Assembly: GCA_018663245.1 (NCBI GenBank)
Contig: JABJEI010000025.1
Coordinates: 1-53,062, forward strand
DNA: 53,062 bases
Reading direction: 5' to 3'
From: a bacterium
Lineage (GTDB): Bacteria; Babelota; Babeliae; Babelales; JABJEI01
A model generated the notes under the pieces. The model had not been told where the DNA came from. It did not search any database and saw nothing but the letters and a program-made list of their open reading frames with translations. The translations under genes were made by a program, and so were the position numbers. Below are positions 36,430 through 44,550 of the stretch, one piece after another. Positions within the stretch are counted from its first letter, which is position 1, and each line of letters starts with the position of its first letter.

Positions 36430-36933
36430 TTATTTTGTATCCTTAGCTTCTTGCTCAGGAGCAGCTACAGATGTAGGCTCAGGCGCAACTTCAGCTGTTT
36501 TAACAGCTTCTATAGGCTTAAGGAAAGTTCGCTTTCTATGCATTGTTTGCTTAATTTCACGCTGCTTACGTGTAAGAACTTTTTCTTTAACTCGAGCAGC
36601 CTTACCAATGCGTTCACGTAGAAAGAATAGCTTTGCACGTCGAACATCGCCGTGTCGCTTTACTTCCATTTTTTCAATAATAGGCGAGTAGTAAGGGAAA
36701 ATACGCTCAACAGAAATACTGTTAACAGCAATTTTTCTTACAGTAAACGATGATGATGCACCATTATTGTGCATAGCGATAACATCGCCCTCAAAAATTT
36801 GTGTTCGCTTCTTGCTTCCTTCATTCACTTTTACATAGACAGCAACTGTGTCGCCAATCTCAAAATGTGGAAATCCGCGATCACTAACCCCTAATGAATT
36901 AATTGTTTCACGCGTATATTTCTGCGCTCTCAT
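36430..36933 (-). CDS. rplS: Ribosomal protein bL19
   Basis: bL19 lies at the 30S-50S interface. The start is placed at the ATG at 36933 ([16 protein letters not shown]), with AGAGGA upstream; the frame extends 30 codons further without family match. Conserved parts are [32 protein letters not shown] and [18 protein letters not shown] tail of about 50 residues rich in Lys, Glu and Ala is beyond the family norm, as with uL13 here. It is the last ribosomal gene of the ffh-rpsP-khpA-trmD-rplS cluster. Confidence 0.94.
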   Translation of the reverse strand: MRAQKYTRETINSLGVSDRGFPHFEIGDTVAVYVKVNEGSKKRTQIFEGDVIAMHNNGASSSFTVRKIAVNSISVERIFPYYSPIIEKMEVKRHGDVRRAKLFFLRERIGKAARVKEKVLTRKQREIKQTMHRKRTFLKPIEAVKTAEVAPEPTSVAAPEQEAKDTK

Positions 36934-37051
36934 CGATGTTCCTCTAATCTCATTCGCAAATTTTACTACAAAAATAGTATTCGGGTGCTTACCTTCATAA
37001 AGTTCACCCTCTGAGTGTACCACAAATTATTGATGGTACCAAAACCATAAT

Positions 37052-38350
37052 TTAGACCGGATTGATCCCAAGCCAGCGATCAAAAATGATGGCTGCCGCT
37101 GAGCGTACCGAAAGGTGATTATAATTAGAAAAGCCCTGTACCGGCACCAACAGGTAATCACACCTGTCAATCACGCTTTGATCAAGCCCCTGCCCTGTAC
37201 CCAAGATAAAAACAACTGGACGGTCACGAGACCACACCGTTGCTTGATCATTAAAAGTAATCATCTCTACGCCATTTACAGGTCGTGCTGATGTAGCAAT
37301 TAAGATCGGCTCTTTACCATGCTCATTACGAACTTGCTCAATAGCCTGATCTAAAGAATCTTTTACAGATACCGCATTAATAGCTTGATGGCGTGCCTTG
37401 TTGTACGATATGCCAACATCTGACTTCCAAAAATCAAGCAGTTTTTGCACAATTTTTTTCTGATCAACTAGCGGAGTTACCAAAAAGTAACCTTGCAAGC
37501 CGTACGTTTGTGCAGAGCGGGCAATGTCATGCATGTCCAGCGAAGTAACCGAAGTTGTTCCAACCTTACCATGCGGCAACACAATCTGGTCGTGCATTAA
37601 AACTACATAGTGAGGCAAAATATGCTCACGAGCACGTGTAACATCACTTTCTTGGCTAACATGTGATCTCAGCCAACCAAAATGATCTACAACTGTTTTT
37701 TGTGCAGCTTCCTGAGCTCTCCACTTATCTACAGCCCCGTGATCTCCAGAGCGTAATACTTCGGGGACAGTCTGTCCCTTCCATTCGACTGGAGCACAAA
37801 ATGCTGGATAATCAACAAAAGCATCCGAAAAAGAATCTTGCTCAACAGAAGTAACTTTACCAACGACTTCTGGTTCAAGCCGTAAAAGACCCTCAATCAG
37901 CATCATGGCGGGCAAGTCACCACCCATCAAAACAAAATCACCAACCGAGATAACCTCGTCGGCATAATGCTCTTGTGCGCGCTCATCCATGCCCTCGTAA
38001 CGAGCAGGAAGCAGCATCAAATGATTGTGTGTTTTTTTTATACGTTTATAAAGATCGCGTAGTTGAGACTGATCTAATTTACGCCCTTGAGGCGAAAAGA
38101 AAATTTTGAATGCTTTACCATGCCTACCCTCAACGTCATTAACAGCCCTCTCAACGACCTCAGGTCTAATGAGGACTCCAGATCCGTAGCCGAAAGTTGG
38201 AGCATCTATTCGCTCTTTTGGAGCACAGTAATCAAAAAAACAGGTAACTTCACTTGAAATCCGCCCCGACTCCTGAGCTCGACCAATTAAACTTGTCGTT
38301 AAAAATGATTCGTATAGTTCAGGAAAAAGCGTAACAACCGATACGCGCAT
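37052..38350 (-). CDS. trmD: tRNA (guanine37-N1)-methyltransferase TrmD fused to a second SPOUT domain
   Basis: TrmD makes m1G37 in tRNA and so prevents frameshifting. Residues 1 to about 240 are a full TrmD: YGSGVLIRPE, LPARYEGMDERAQEHYADE, the knot segment SVGDFVLMGGDLPAMMLIEG and the C-terminal part SGDHGAVDKWR. Residues 248-432 form an extra domain. It resembles the separate SAM-dependent SPOUT RNA methyltransferase (Methyltrn_RNA_4 type) found next to trmD in some bacteria, with FILGTGQGLD and NYNHLSVRSAAAIIFDRWLG. The 432-residue length, against about 250 usual, reflects this fusion. It overlaps khpA by one base (TAATG). rimM, which normally precedes trmD, is missing. Confidence 0.92.
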   Translation of the reverse strand: MRVSVVTLFPELYESFLTTSLIGRAQESGRISSEVTCFFDYCAPKERIDAPTFGYGSGVLIRPEVVERAVNDVEGRHGKAFKIFFSPQGRKLDQSQLRDLYKRIKKTHNHLMLLPARYEGMDERAQEHYADEVISVGDFVLMGGDLPAMMLIEGLLRLEPEVVGKVTSVEQDSFSDAFVDYPAFCAPVEWKGQTVPEVLRSGDHGAVDKWRAQEAAQKTVVDHFGWLRSHVSQESDVTRAREHILPHYVVLMHDQIVLPHGKVGTTSVTSLDMHDIARSAQTYGLQGYFLVTPLVDQKKIVQKLLDFWKSDVGISYNKARHQAINAVSVKDSLDQAIEQVRNEHGKEPILIATSARPVNGVEMITFNDQATVWSRDRPVVFILGTGQGLDQSVIDRCDYLLVPVQGFSNYNHLSVRSAAAIIFDRWLGINPV

Positions 38351-38586
38351 TACGCCCCTGCGTCTACTACGTGGAAGTCGGCCAGTTCTTGAGCAGAAAC
38401 AGCACGTGCAACAGAGCGCAATGCCCTTAGCACAGCACCATCACGACCAATAACTCGCGCAACATCGACTTCATCAACGGTTATCGTAACCGCTAATTTA
38501 CCGTCTTGATCACGAACTAAAATAGACACCTTATCGGGATGTTCTACGATTTGCTTAATTGCAAACCCAAGTAGTTTTTCTACCAC
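38350..38586 (-). CDS. khpA: KH-domain RNA-binding protein (KhpA-like)
   Basis: KhpA-type proteins are small RNA binders linked to ribosome and cell-wall functions. The 78-residue protein is a single KH domain. The GxxG loop is GRDG in ARVIGRDGAVLRALRSVARA, and the start is EKLLGFAIKQIVEHPDKV. It lies between rpsP and trmD, where it is usually found, and its stop overlaps the trmD start. Confidence 0.92.
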   Translation of the reverse strand: MVEKLLGFAIKQIVEHPDKVSILVRDQDGKLAVTITVDEVDVARVIGRDGAVLRALRSVARAVSAQELADFHVVDAGA

Positions 38587-38656
38587 AGTGTCTCCCTTGC
38601 TCCTGTCACAAATTCGTGACTTACAAACAAAAGTTGATTAAATGCAACAAAGATAA

Positions 38657-38899
38657 TTATTCTTTGCCTACAAATTGACGTGCATATTTGCGCACTGAAT
38701 CGGACATAATCGCCCCATGAGACAACCAGTAGTCAACACGTTCTTGATTGAACGTTATAACCTTGTTGTTCAGAGGATCAACTGTTCCCAAAATTTCTAA
38801 AGCTTGTCCATCACGAGCTTTCCGACTGTCTGTTGCGACAATACGGTGAAATGGCCGATGTTTTTTGCCAATGCGCGAAAGACGAATCTTGACTGCCAT
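38657..38899 (-). CDS. rpsP: Ribosomal protein bS16
   Basis: bS16 is needed for 30S assembly. The 80-residue protein begins MAVKIRLSRIGKKHRPFHRI. It has VATDSRKARDGQALEILGTV and the YWLSHGAIMSDSVRKYAR segment. It lies between ffh and khpA. Confidence 0.97.
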   Translation of the reverse strand: MAVKIRLSRIGKKHRPFHRIVATDSRKARDGQALEILGTVDPLNNKVITFNQERVDYWLSHGAIMSDSVRKYARQFVGKE

Positions 38900-38952
38900 T
38901 GTTAAGGCTACCTTATTAATGTGTTTATAAAAATATACGGACGAACGGGTAT

Positions 38953-40293
38953 TTATCCAAAAAATTTACCCAAACCACCCATTCTCTTTAGAAGTTTAAC
39001 AAATCGCTGGCTTTCTTCAAACTTACGCAGCAATAAATCAATATCCGATTTTGTCGCACCCGCTCCATTAGCGATTCTACGCTTGCGAGAAGTGTTAAGG
39101 ATCTTATGATACAGACGCTCTTTACGCGTCATAGAACTTAAGATTGCTTTGAATTTTTTGCTCTCTAACTCAGCACGCTCCATCATCTCTGGTGTAATGC
39201 TTTGTCCCATGCCTGGCAGATGTTTCATGATAGAGTTCATAGAACCAAGCCGTGACATCATTCCCAACTGACTAGCAAAATCTTCTAGCGTGATTGTACC
39301 TTTACGGTAAGCACGCTCCATGGATTTGCGCTCATCAACCTTAATTTTCTCTTCTACTTTTTCTACCAAGCTGACAACATCACCCTTGCCAAGAATACGG
39401 GATGCAATTCGCTCAGGACGGAATTCATCCATATCCTCAGGTCGCTCGCCAACGCCTACAAAGTAAACCGGCTTCTTTACCTGATACGCAAAAGCAAACG
39501 CAACACCACCTCGAGCATCACTGTCAACTTTTGAGAGCACAGCCCCATCAAAGCCAACAGCCTTATCAAAGGCCTGGGCTATACGCATTGACTCCTGCCC
39601 TGTCATTGCATCAAGCACCAGCAATGACTTCTGAGGCTTAACCACATCAACAACCTGCTTAAGCTCCTCAAGCATAGATTCATCAACATGTAGTCGACCT
39701 GCAGTGTCTAACAATAAAACCTGTATACCCTGCTTGCGAGCCTGATCAACACAATCCTTGGCAGCGCTAACAACGTCTGATTCAGGTGAACGATAAAACG
39801 TAACACCCACCGACTTAGCCAAAACTTCAAGTTGATCAATTGCAGCCGGTCGATAAAAATCAACAGATGCCAACATAATTGATCGCTTTTTACCACGCTT
39901 TTTTGCCTGTTTTTGCATATAAAATGCAAGCTTTGAGAGTGTTGTGGTTTTACCTGAACCCTGAAGCCCCATCACAATAACTGTAGCCGGAAAGGTAAGT
40001 GCTAAAGGATCTTGATCTTTTTTGTGAGCAGAACCTAAAAATTCGACCATCTCGTCATGAACAATTTTGATAAACTGGTCACCAGCCTTCAATGAGCCCT
40101 TCAGCTGCTGTCCAACAGCTTTTTCCTCAACCTGACCAACAAACTGCTCAACAACCTCAAAAGGGACATCAGCCTCGATCAATGCCGACCGAACTTCTTG
40201 CAAAGCCTCTTTAATCGTATTTTTGCTTATAACACTCTGACCAGTAACTTTATTGAGCAAAGCACCGAACTTACTAGATAAAAAATCGAACAC
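38953..40293 (-). CDS. ffh: Signal recognition particle GTPase Ffh
   Basis: Ffh binds signal sequences and targets ribosomes to SecYEG through FtsY. The 446-residue protein has the N domain and the G domain with GLQGSGKTT at 109-117, DTAGRLHVDE, and TMLxLDAMTGQ-type LLVLDAMTGQESM. The M domain carries the RNA-binding SRKRRIANGAG and ends GGLGKFFG. Neither ftsY nor the SRP RNA gene was found in the window. Confidence 0.97.
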   Translation of the reverse strand: MFDFLSSKFGALLNKVTGQSVISKNTIKEALQEVRSALIEADVPFEVVEQFVGQVEEKAVGQQLKGSLKAGDQFIKIVHDEMVEFLGSAHKKDQDPLALTFPATVIVMGLQGSGKTTTLSKLAFYMQKQAKKRGKKRSIMLASVDFYRPAAIDQLEVLAKSVGVTFYRSPESDVVSAAKDCVDQARKQGIQVLLLDTAGRLHVDESMLEELKQVVDVVKPQKSLLVLDAMTGQESMRIAQAFDKAVGFDGAVLSKVDSDARGGVAFAFAYQVKKPVYFVGVGERPEDMDEFRPERIASRILGKGDVVSLVEKVEEKIKVDERKSMERAYRKGTITLEDFASQLGMMSRLGSMNSIMKHLPGMGQSITPEMMERAELESKKFKAILSSMTRKERLYHKILNTSRKRRIANGAGATKSDIDLLLRKFEESQRFVKLLKRMGGLGKFFG

Positions 40294-40379
40294 CGTTAGA
40301 CACCCTTAAACAAGATTTATTTTGTATGTATGCACAAAAAGTAGCATAAATAATCTGCAAAGTCTCTGTTAGTCCGTCA

Positions 40380-40408
40380 TTTACAACTGAGTACATTCCG
40401 GTTAAAAT
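40380..40408 (+). promoter_or_regulatory. Promoter candidate for hflX
   Basis: TTTACA (40380-40385), 17 bases, TAAAAT (40403-40408), about 45 bases before the hflX ATG. Confidence 0.55.
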
Positions 40409-40450
40409 GAAGCAATAATGAGCTGTACGAAAAGGAATAAAGAGGCATAA

Positions 40451-41572
40451 ATGGCTAAAAAACTTTTCAATCCTACCATCGAATATCCAAATATTTTACT
40501 GGTAGGTATACACACGCCCTACAATAAAGCTGGTGACATTCAGTCATACTACGACGAGTTCATTCACCTGGTAGAGAGCAACGATATAAGATATAAAGTT
40601 ACTCACTTCACAAAACTACGCTCCATTGACCCTGCATATTTTTTAACCAAGGGTAAGCTGGAAGAGCTAGTTGCAATATGCAAAGAAAATAAAATTGAAG
40701 AAGTGATACTGTCTGAGCCGTTATCACCAAATCAAGAACGCAACTTGAGCGATGCGTTGAATGCAGCTGTATTTGATCGCACTCGACTAATTTTAGAAAT
40801 TTTTGAAAAAAGTGCCACAACCGCCGAAGGTAAAACGCAAGTATCCATCGCGATGATGCAATACTTCAAAACTCGCCTGGCTGGTCACGGAATACACATG
40901 TCCCAACAGGCCGGACAAATCGGTGTAAAAGGTCCTGGTGAAACGCGCAAAGAAAAAGCAACACGCTACATTGATCTCTCGATTTTGCAGCAAAAACGAC
41001 ACTTGATCAAGATGGCAAAATCTCGAGAAACACAGCGCAAACAACGACTCTCACGTAACGTGCCTCAAGTATGTTTGGTCGGTTATACAAATGCGGGTAA
41101 ATCAACAATCCTAAATGCCACAACCAAGAGCAACGTACTAGCCAAAGACAAGCTATTTGCAACGCTGGACACAACAACACGCGAACTGTACATCAAAGGT
41201 GTAAAGAAAGGCGTTATCTCAGACACGGTAGGTTTTATACAAATGCTCCCGCACAATCTGATAGAAGCCTTTAAATCAACACTTTCTGAGCTTCAATACG
41301 CAGACTTACTTCTACACGTGATTGATGCCTCTGACCAAAATATTGAGTACCACATCCAAGTCGTCATGGAAATTCTTGAAGAATTAGGCCTGGGCGAAAA
41401 ACAAATACTACATGTATTCAACAAGGCTGACCGCCTTGAAAACCCCGACCAAGAGCTACAAGCCATGCTGGACATGTATCAACCAAATGTCATTGTAAGC
41501 GCAAAAACAAAAAAAGAACTTGCTCCTTTACTAGATTATCTGGCAACATGGAATACAACAAAAAAGGCATAG
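40451..41572 (+). CDS. hflX: Ribosome-associated GTPase HflX
   Basis: HflX splits stalled or stress-arrested ribosomes. The 373-residue protein has the N-terminal domain with TKGKLEEL and LSPNQERNLSDAL. The linker carries QIGVKGPGETRKEK (about 157-170). The GTPase domain has G1 GYTNAGKST at 211-219, TLDTTTRELY, G3 SDTVGFIQMLP and G4 NKAD. It stands first in a rightward run of genes for exported coiled-coil proteins, with 45 bases to the next gene. Confidence 0.95.
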   Translation: MAKKLFNPTIEYPNILLVGIHTPYNKAGDIQSYYDEFIHLVESNDIRYKVTHFTKLRSIDPAYFLTKGKLEELVAICKENKIEEVILSEPLSPNQERNLSDALNAAVFDRTRLILEIFEKSATTAEGKTQVSIAMMQYFKTRLAGHGIHMSQQAGQIGVKGPGETRKEKATRYIDLSILQQKRHLIKMAKSRETQRKQRLSRNVPQVCLVGYTNAGKSTILNATTKSNVLAKDKLFATLDTTTRELYIKGVKKGVISDTVGFIQMLPHNLIEAFKSTLSELQYADLLLHVIDASDQNIEYHIQVVMEILEELGLGEKQILHVFNKADRLENPDQELQAMLDMYQPNVIVSAKTKKELAPLLDYLATWNTTKKA

Positions 41573-41617
41573 ATAAACGGTAAGCCTGAGCCACAAACCC
41601 AGGTGTAGGAGAGTACC

Positions 41618-42091
41618 ATGTGGACCACTGCTACTCACAGATCAAGGCAATATAATAACTTTAAACCATTCATTGGCAAAAAAAGACTGATCGGCCTCTT
41701 CCTGCTGGGAGGAGCCTACATACCCTGCATTCGCGCATGTACTAATCAAGATAGTAATTGCAGAATTTTACAAAGAACAGCTAGCCAAAAGACCAAGTTT
41801 CTTGCACAAAAAGTACAATCACAACAAAAAACTATAGCTGATCTCAAACAAGAAAAACGGCAACAAAATCAACTTCTTATTGATTTTTCCATCCCCAAAA
41901 ATGATGCCGTACACAAAGACACCATAAAATTAATGAATTTTCTGCAAAAACAAAATCAAAAACTAGAGAAAACGTTAGACCAACAAAAACAAATAATCGA
42001 AAGCCTCAGGCAAAGACATGAAACTGATGCAATGCGCTTCAAGTATGTAATCAAGGCCATCGAAGGCAAAAATAAAGTTGGTAACGACTAA
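41618..42091 (+). CDS. Exported or anchored coiled-coil protein, unknown function
   Basis: A 157-residue protein with a basic start, a hydrophobic segment (about 24-37, LIGLFLLGGAYIPC) and Cys residues at 37, 41 and 48. The rest (about 55-150) is highly charged, Gln/Lys-rich and predicted by eye to be coiled coil. AGGAG lies just upstream of the ATG. It overlaps no clear family. It is the first of three consecutive coiled-coil genes and has the poorest match to the leader shared by the other two. Confidence 0.7.
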   Translation: MWTTATHRSRQYNNFKPFIGKKRLIGLFLLGGAYIPCIRACTNQDSNCRILQRTASQKTKFLAQKVQSQQKTIADLKQEKRQQNQLLIDFSIPKNDAVHKDTIKLMNFLQKQNQKLEKTLDQQKQIIESLRQRHETDAMRFKYVIKAIEGKNKVGND

Positions 42092-42128
42092 AAAAGTAGT
42101 TAAACCAATCATAAAAAAGAGGGAGCCC

Positions 42129-42905
42129 GTGAAAAAGACAATCATGCTAAATTTATTAATCGTTGCAACCACATTCTCATGCAACACACGGGCAATGTTT
42201 AGTAAAAAAGTGAATAAAAAAGATTTGATTCTGCATGGACAAAAAACAATAAAAACACCTGACGGCGATCTAACTTGTCTAGTTGCAAAGCTTGGCACAA
42301 CAGAATTTACCTGCTTACAAGCAACAACCTTTAAGCGGCTTTCAGAAAGTGCTTCGGATAAGGCTGCTAGGGCAATAAAAAACATAGCAACACCAATTAT
42401 AAAGGCAAAAAGACAGGTTCAAGTTATGTCAAACACCATGGAAGCCGGGCTGAGGAAGGTGCAAGAGCATTGCGATACAATCGAAGCAAACCAAATAAAC
42501 ATATTAAGCCTAAAAAAAACAATAGCCGACCAAACGAATAGATTAACAAAACTTGAATTGCAGTTTGCCGAACTTTTGGCACAGAAAGAACCGACAAGTG
42601 AATCGATTCCATCAAATAACCTCATACACAAAAATCACTTTTCAAATAATATTCAACTAAAGCTCAATAACCCAAACGAATTTCAGAAAATAATAACTGA
42701 ATTCCGAACATTTAAAACAACCATTACAGACAAATTCTCGGGACTAGAACAAACATTCACAGGCCTTAAAGATCAAGTTGCCGAATTAAATGGGAATTTA
42801 CAGGATAATCTACTCGGTGGATATGACTGGGAAGTTTTGCACGAGTACACACCTAAATCTAATGAAAAACTAGCTCAAACAAGCAAAGAAATTGAGCTAG
42901 TCTAA
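42129..42905 (+). CDS. Secreted coiled-coil protein, unknown function
   Basis: The start is placed at a GTG at 42129 preceded by GAGGGAG, which gives 258 residues beginning with a signal peptide (MKKTIMLNLLIVATTFSCNTRA). The earlier in-frame start at 42078 would bury that signal 17 residues inside. A short beta-looking segment (TPDGDLTCLVAKLGTTEFTC) is followed by long helical, coiled-coil regions (about 95-160 and 185-235). The signal peptide and the leader before it resemble those of the next gene, with 50 of 66 bases identical over the first 22 codons. No family recognised. Confidence 0.75.
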   Translation: MKKTIMLNLLIVATTFSCNTRAMFSKKVNKKDLILHGQKTIKTPDGDLTCLVAKLGTTEFTCLQATTFKRLSESASDKAARAIKNIATPIIKAKRQVQVMSNTMEAGLRKVQEHCDTIEANQINILSLKKTIADQTNRLTKLELQFAELLAQKEPTSESIPSNNLIHKNHFSNNIQLKLNNPNEFQKIITEFRTFKTTITDKFSGLEQTFTGLKDQVAELNGNLQDNLLGGYDWEVLHEYTPKSNEKLAQTSKEIELV

Positions 42906-42953
42906 GGACTAAAAAATAAAATAGATAACCCAACTACCAAAAAAGGGACCCTC

Positions 42954-44471
42954 ATGAAAAGGACAACCATGTTAAATCTATTAATTGTAACAGCTGCAGT
43001 CCCATCCAACATACGGGCTGTACCACCAAAAACAAAGAACCAAACATGCTTGCACGTATTCCTACTACATTTACTATTCGCGACAACCTTATTCTCACCT
43101 GACACGCAAGCCGGAAGGCCTAGAAATAGAAGAAATAAAGGTAAAGCAACCAAGCAATCGCTTGTTGATCACAATCAACAATCATCAACATCCAATCGCC
43201 AAACAGCGGCCGAACATACACAAACAGGAAGTGAAGAAAACCCTAGCTTCCCAATGAATCAACAAGAGTGGACCGACCTTTGCCACACGCTTGCTCAAAG
43301 TGAATATTTTTCTAGTCTAACCAAACCCCAACAAGATCAAATCACAACTTTGAAAAAGCAAATCGCTGACGTTCAAGAAACTGTAAATAAAAAATTTCCG
43401 ATCATTTCAAGCCAAATAAACATTGGTACAGACCAGCGATCAAAACTGGAAGATAACCTTACAACGGTTAGCAACGCTCATTTTGAAGATTATCAACAGT
43501 TCGAAGAGTCTTTAACAGAGTTTTACAAACAAATAGAAAAATTAATATCTAAGCAGAGTTACACTCAAAACTGCAGTGAAGCTAATTATGAACTTTTAAA
43601 TGAAAAATTGAACCTCCAGAAACAGTCGCTGCAATTGATGAAAGATACACTAGAAAACGACCAAAAAGATAACAACACTAATTATAGCCAAATGCGCCTT
43701 CGCCTAAATGCCCAAATGAATAATCTGTCATTGTTCCGCAAACAATTAAACAGACGTCAGATAGAAAACGACGAACACCTGACCATTCTTGATAAAAAGC
43801 AAAGAACCCTTCACAACAACCTTTCCTGGCTCGTACAAAAATATAATAATGATCAAGTAAAAAATGAGTCAAAACTAAACCTAATTATAGACAATAATCA
43901 TAGAGCAAAATTTGCAAACGAACGTGAAACACGAGTCCTACGCAATCAGTTTATTCTATATTCTTCAGAGCCAAAACCTAAGACCGAAAAAGAAAAAACG
44001 CGAAGAATAGCTGCTGTAAAAAAAGCTATAGGGCCCGCAGGAATGAGATTTGTTGAGTTGCTAAAAGATGCACGGCTTGATACCAGCAACAACGGTACAA
44101 CAACGACCGGTTGGGTGAATAAAATCACTACCAGAGTAATTCGTAGCAAGCGAGAAGCTATCTTACTTAATATTCTTAAAAAGGCTAAAGAAGAAAATCG
44201 CTCCGCAACAGAAATTCAAAAAATATTTAGAGGTCACAAAGCTTATAACAATTATACAGCAACGAAACTTGCCACAACCAAGATTGAAAATTTCTGGATT
44301 GGTAAGAATAGAAACGCTGAACTTAAAGCTGAAAGGCTCAGCGCAGCTACAACAATCCAACAGTCATGGAAAAAACATAAGAAAGCAGCTCAAAATGGGC
44401 TTAAATTGACCAACTCAAATCCTAGCTCCAGCACAGAATCTGATAGCAACACAGGCGATAAGCAGGTATAG
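42954..44471 (+). CDS. Secreted coiled-coil protein with C-terminal IQ-like repeats
   Basis: A 505-residue protein with a signal peptide (MKRTTMLNLLIVTAAVPSNIRA) and, unusually, a second signal-like hydrophobic segment at 32-53 (CLHVFLLHLLFATTLFSPDTQA). The middle (about 125-335) is Gln/Asn/Lys-rich coiled coil. The C-terminal region holds three units like the calmodulin-binding IQ motif of eukaryotes: IQKIFRGHKAY (421-431), a degenerate IENFWIGKN (444-452) and IQQSWKKHKKA (468-478), spaced 23 and 24 residues apart. Secretion plus IQ motifs suggests contact with host calmodulin-like proteins, which is inference. The tail is Ser/Asn-rich. It is the third gene of the coiled-coil cluster. Confidence 0.78.
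   Translation: MKRTTMLNLLIVTAAVPSNIRAVPPKTKNQTCLHVFLLHLLFATTLFSPDTQAGRPRNRRNKGKATKQSLVDHNQQSSTSNRQTAAEHTQTGSEENPSFPMNQQEWTDLCHTLAQSEYFSSLTKPQQDQITTLKKQIADVQETVNKKFPIISSQINIGTDQRSKLEDNLTTVSNAHFEDYQQFEESLTEFYKQIEKLISKQSYTQNCSEANYELLNEKLNLQKQSLQLMKDTLENDQKDNNTNYSQMRLRLNAQMNNLSLFRKQLNRRQIENDEHLTILDKKQRTLHNNLSWLVQKYNNDQVKNESKLNLIIDNNHRAKFANERETRVLRNQFILYSSEPKPKTEKEKTRRIAAVKKAIGPAGMRFVELLKDARLDTSNNGTTTTGWVNKITTRVIRSKREAILLNILKKAKEENRSATEIQKIFRGHKAYNNYTATKLATTKIENFWIGKNRNAELKAERLSAATTIQQSWKKHKKAAQNGLKLTNSNPSSSTESDSNTGDKQV
44199..44393 (+). other. IQ-like repeat region (domain within the secreted protein)
   Basis: This coding segment contains the three IQ-like units. The first, SATEIQKIFRGHKAY, matches the IQxxxRG core and lacks only the final basic residue. 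The third, AATTIQQSWKKHKKA, has Lys in place of Arg-Gly. The middle one has Glu for Gln. The 23-24 residue spacing matches the tandem IQ spacing of myosin necks. Confidence 0.6.
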
Positions 44472-44487
44472 TAAAAATCATTAACAA

Positions 44488-44509
44488 GGGGGCGTCGCTT
44501 GACTCCCCC
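44488..44509 (+). terminator. Weak hairpin between the IQ protein and the helicase
   Basis: GGGGG (44488-44492) pairs with CCCCC (44505-44509) around a 12-base loop. The following sequence is only moderately T-rich (TCGTCTT), so it may be a weak terminator at the end of the coiled-coil cluster. Confidence 0.4.
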
Positions 44510-44550
44510 TCGTCTTATCAACTTAAAATTCAAGGCACGAGGCTCGTCTA

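Noticed and set aside
42078-42128. Earlier start for the second coiled-coil protein
   Set aside because: It would place a clear signal peptide 17 residues inside the protein; the GTG at 42129 has a strong GAGGGAG site.
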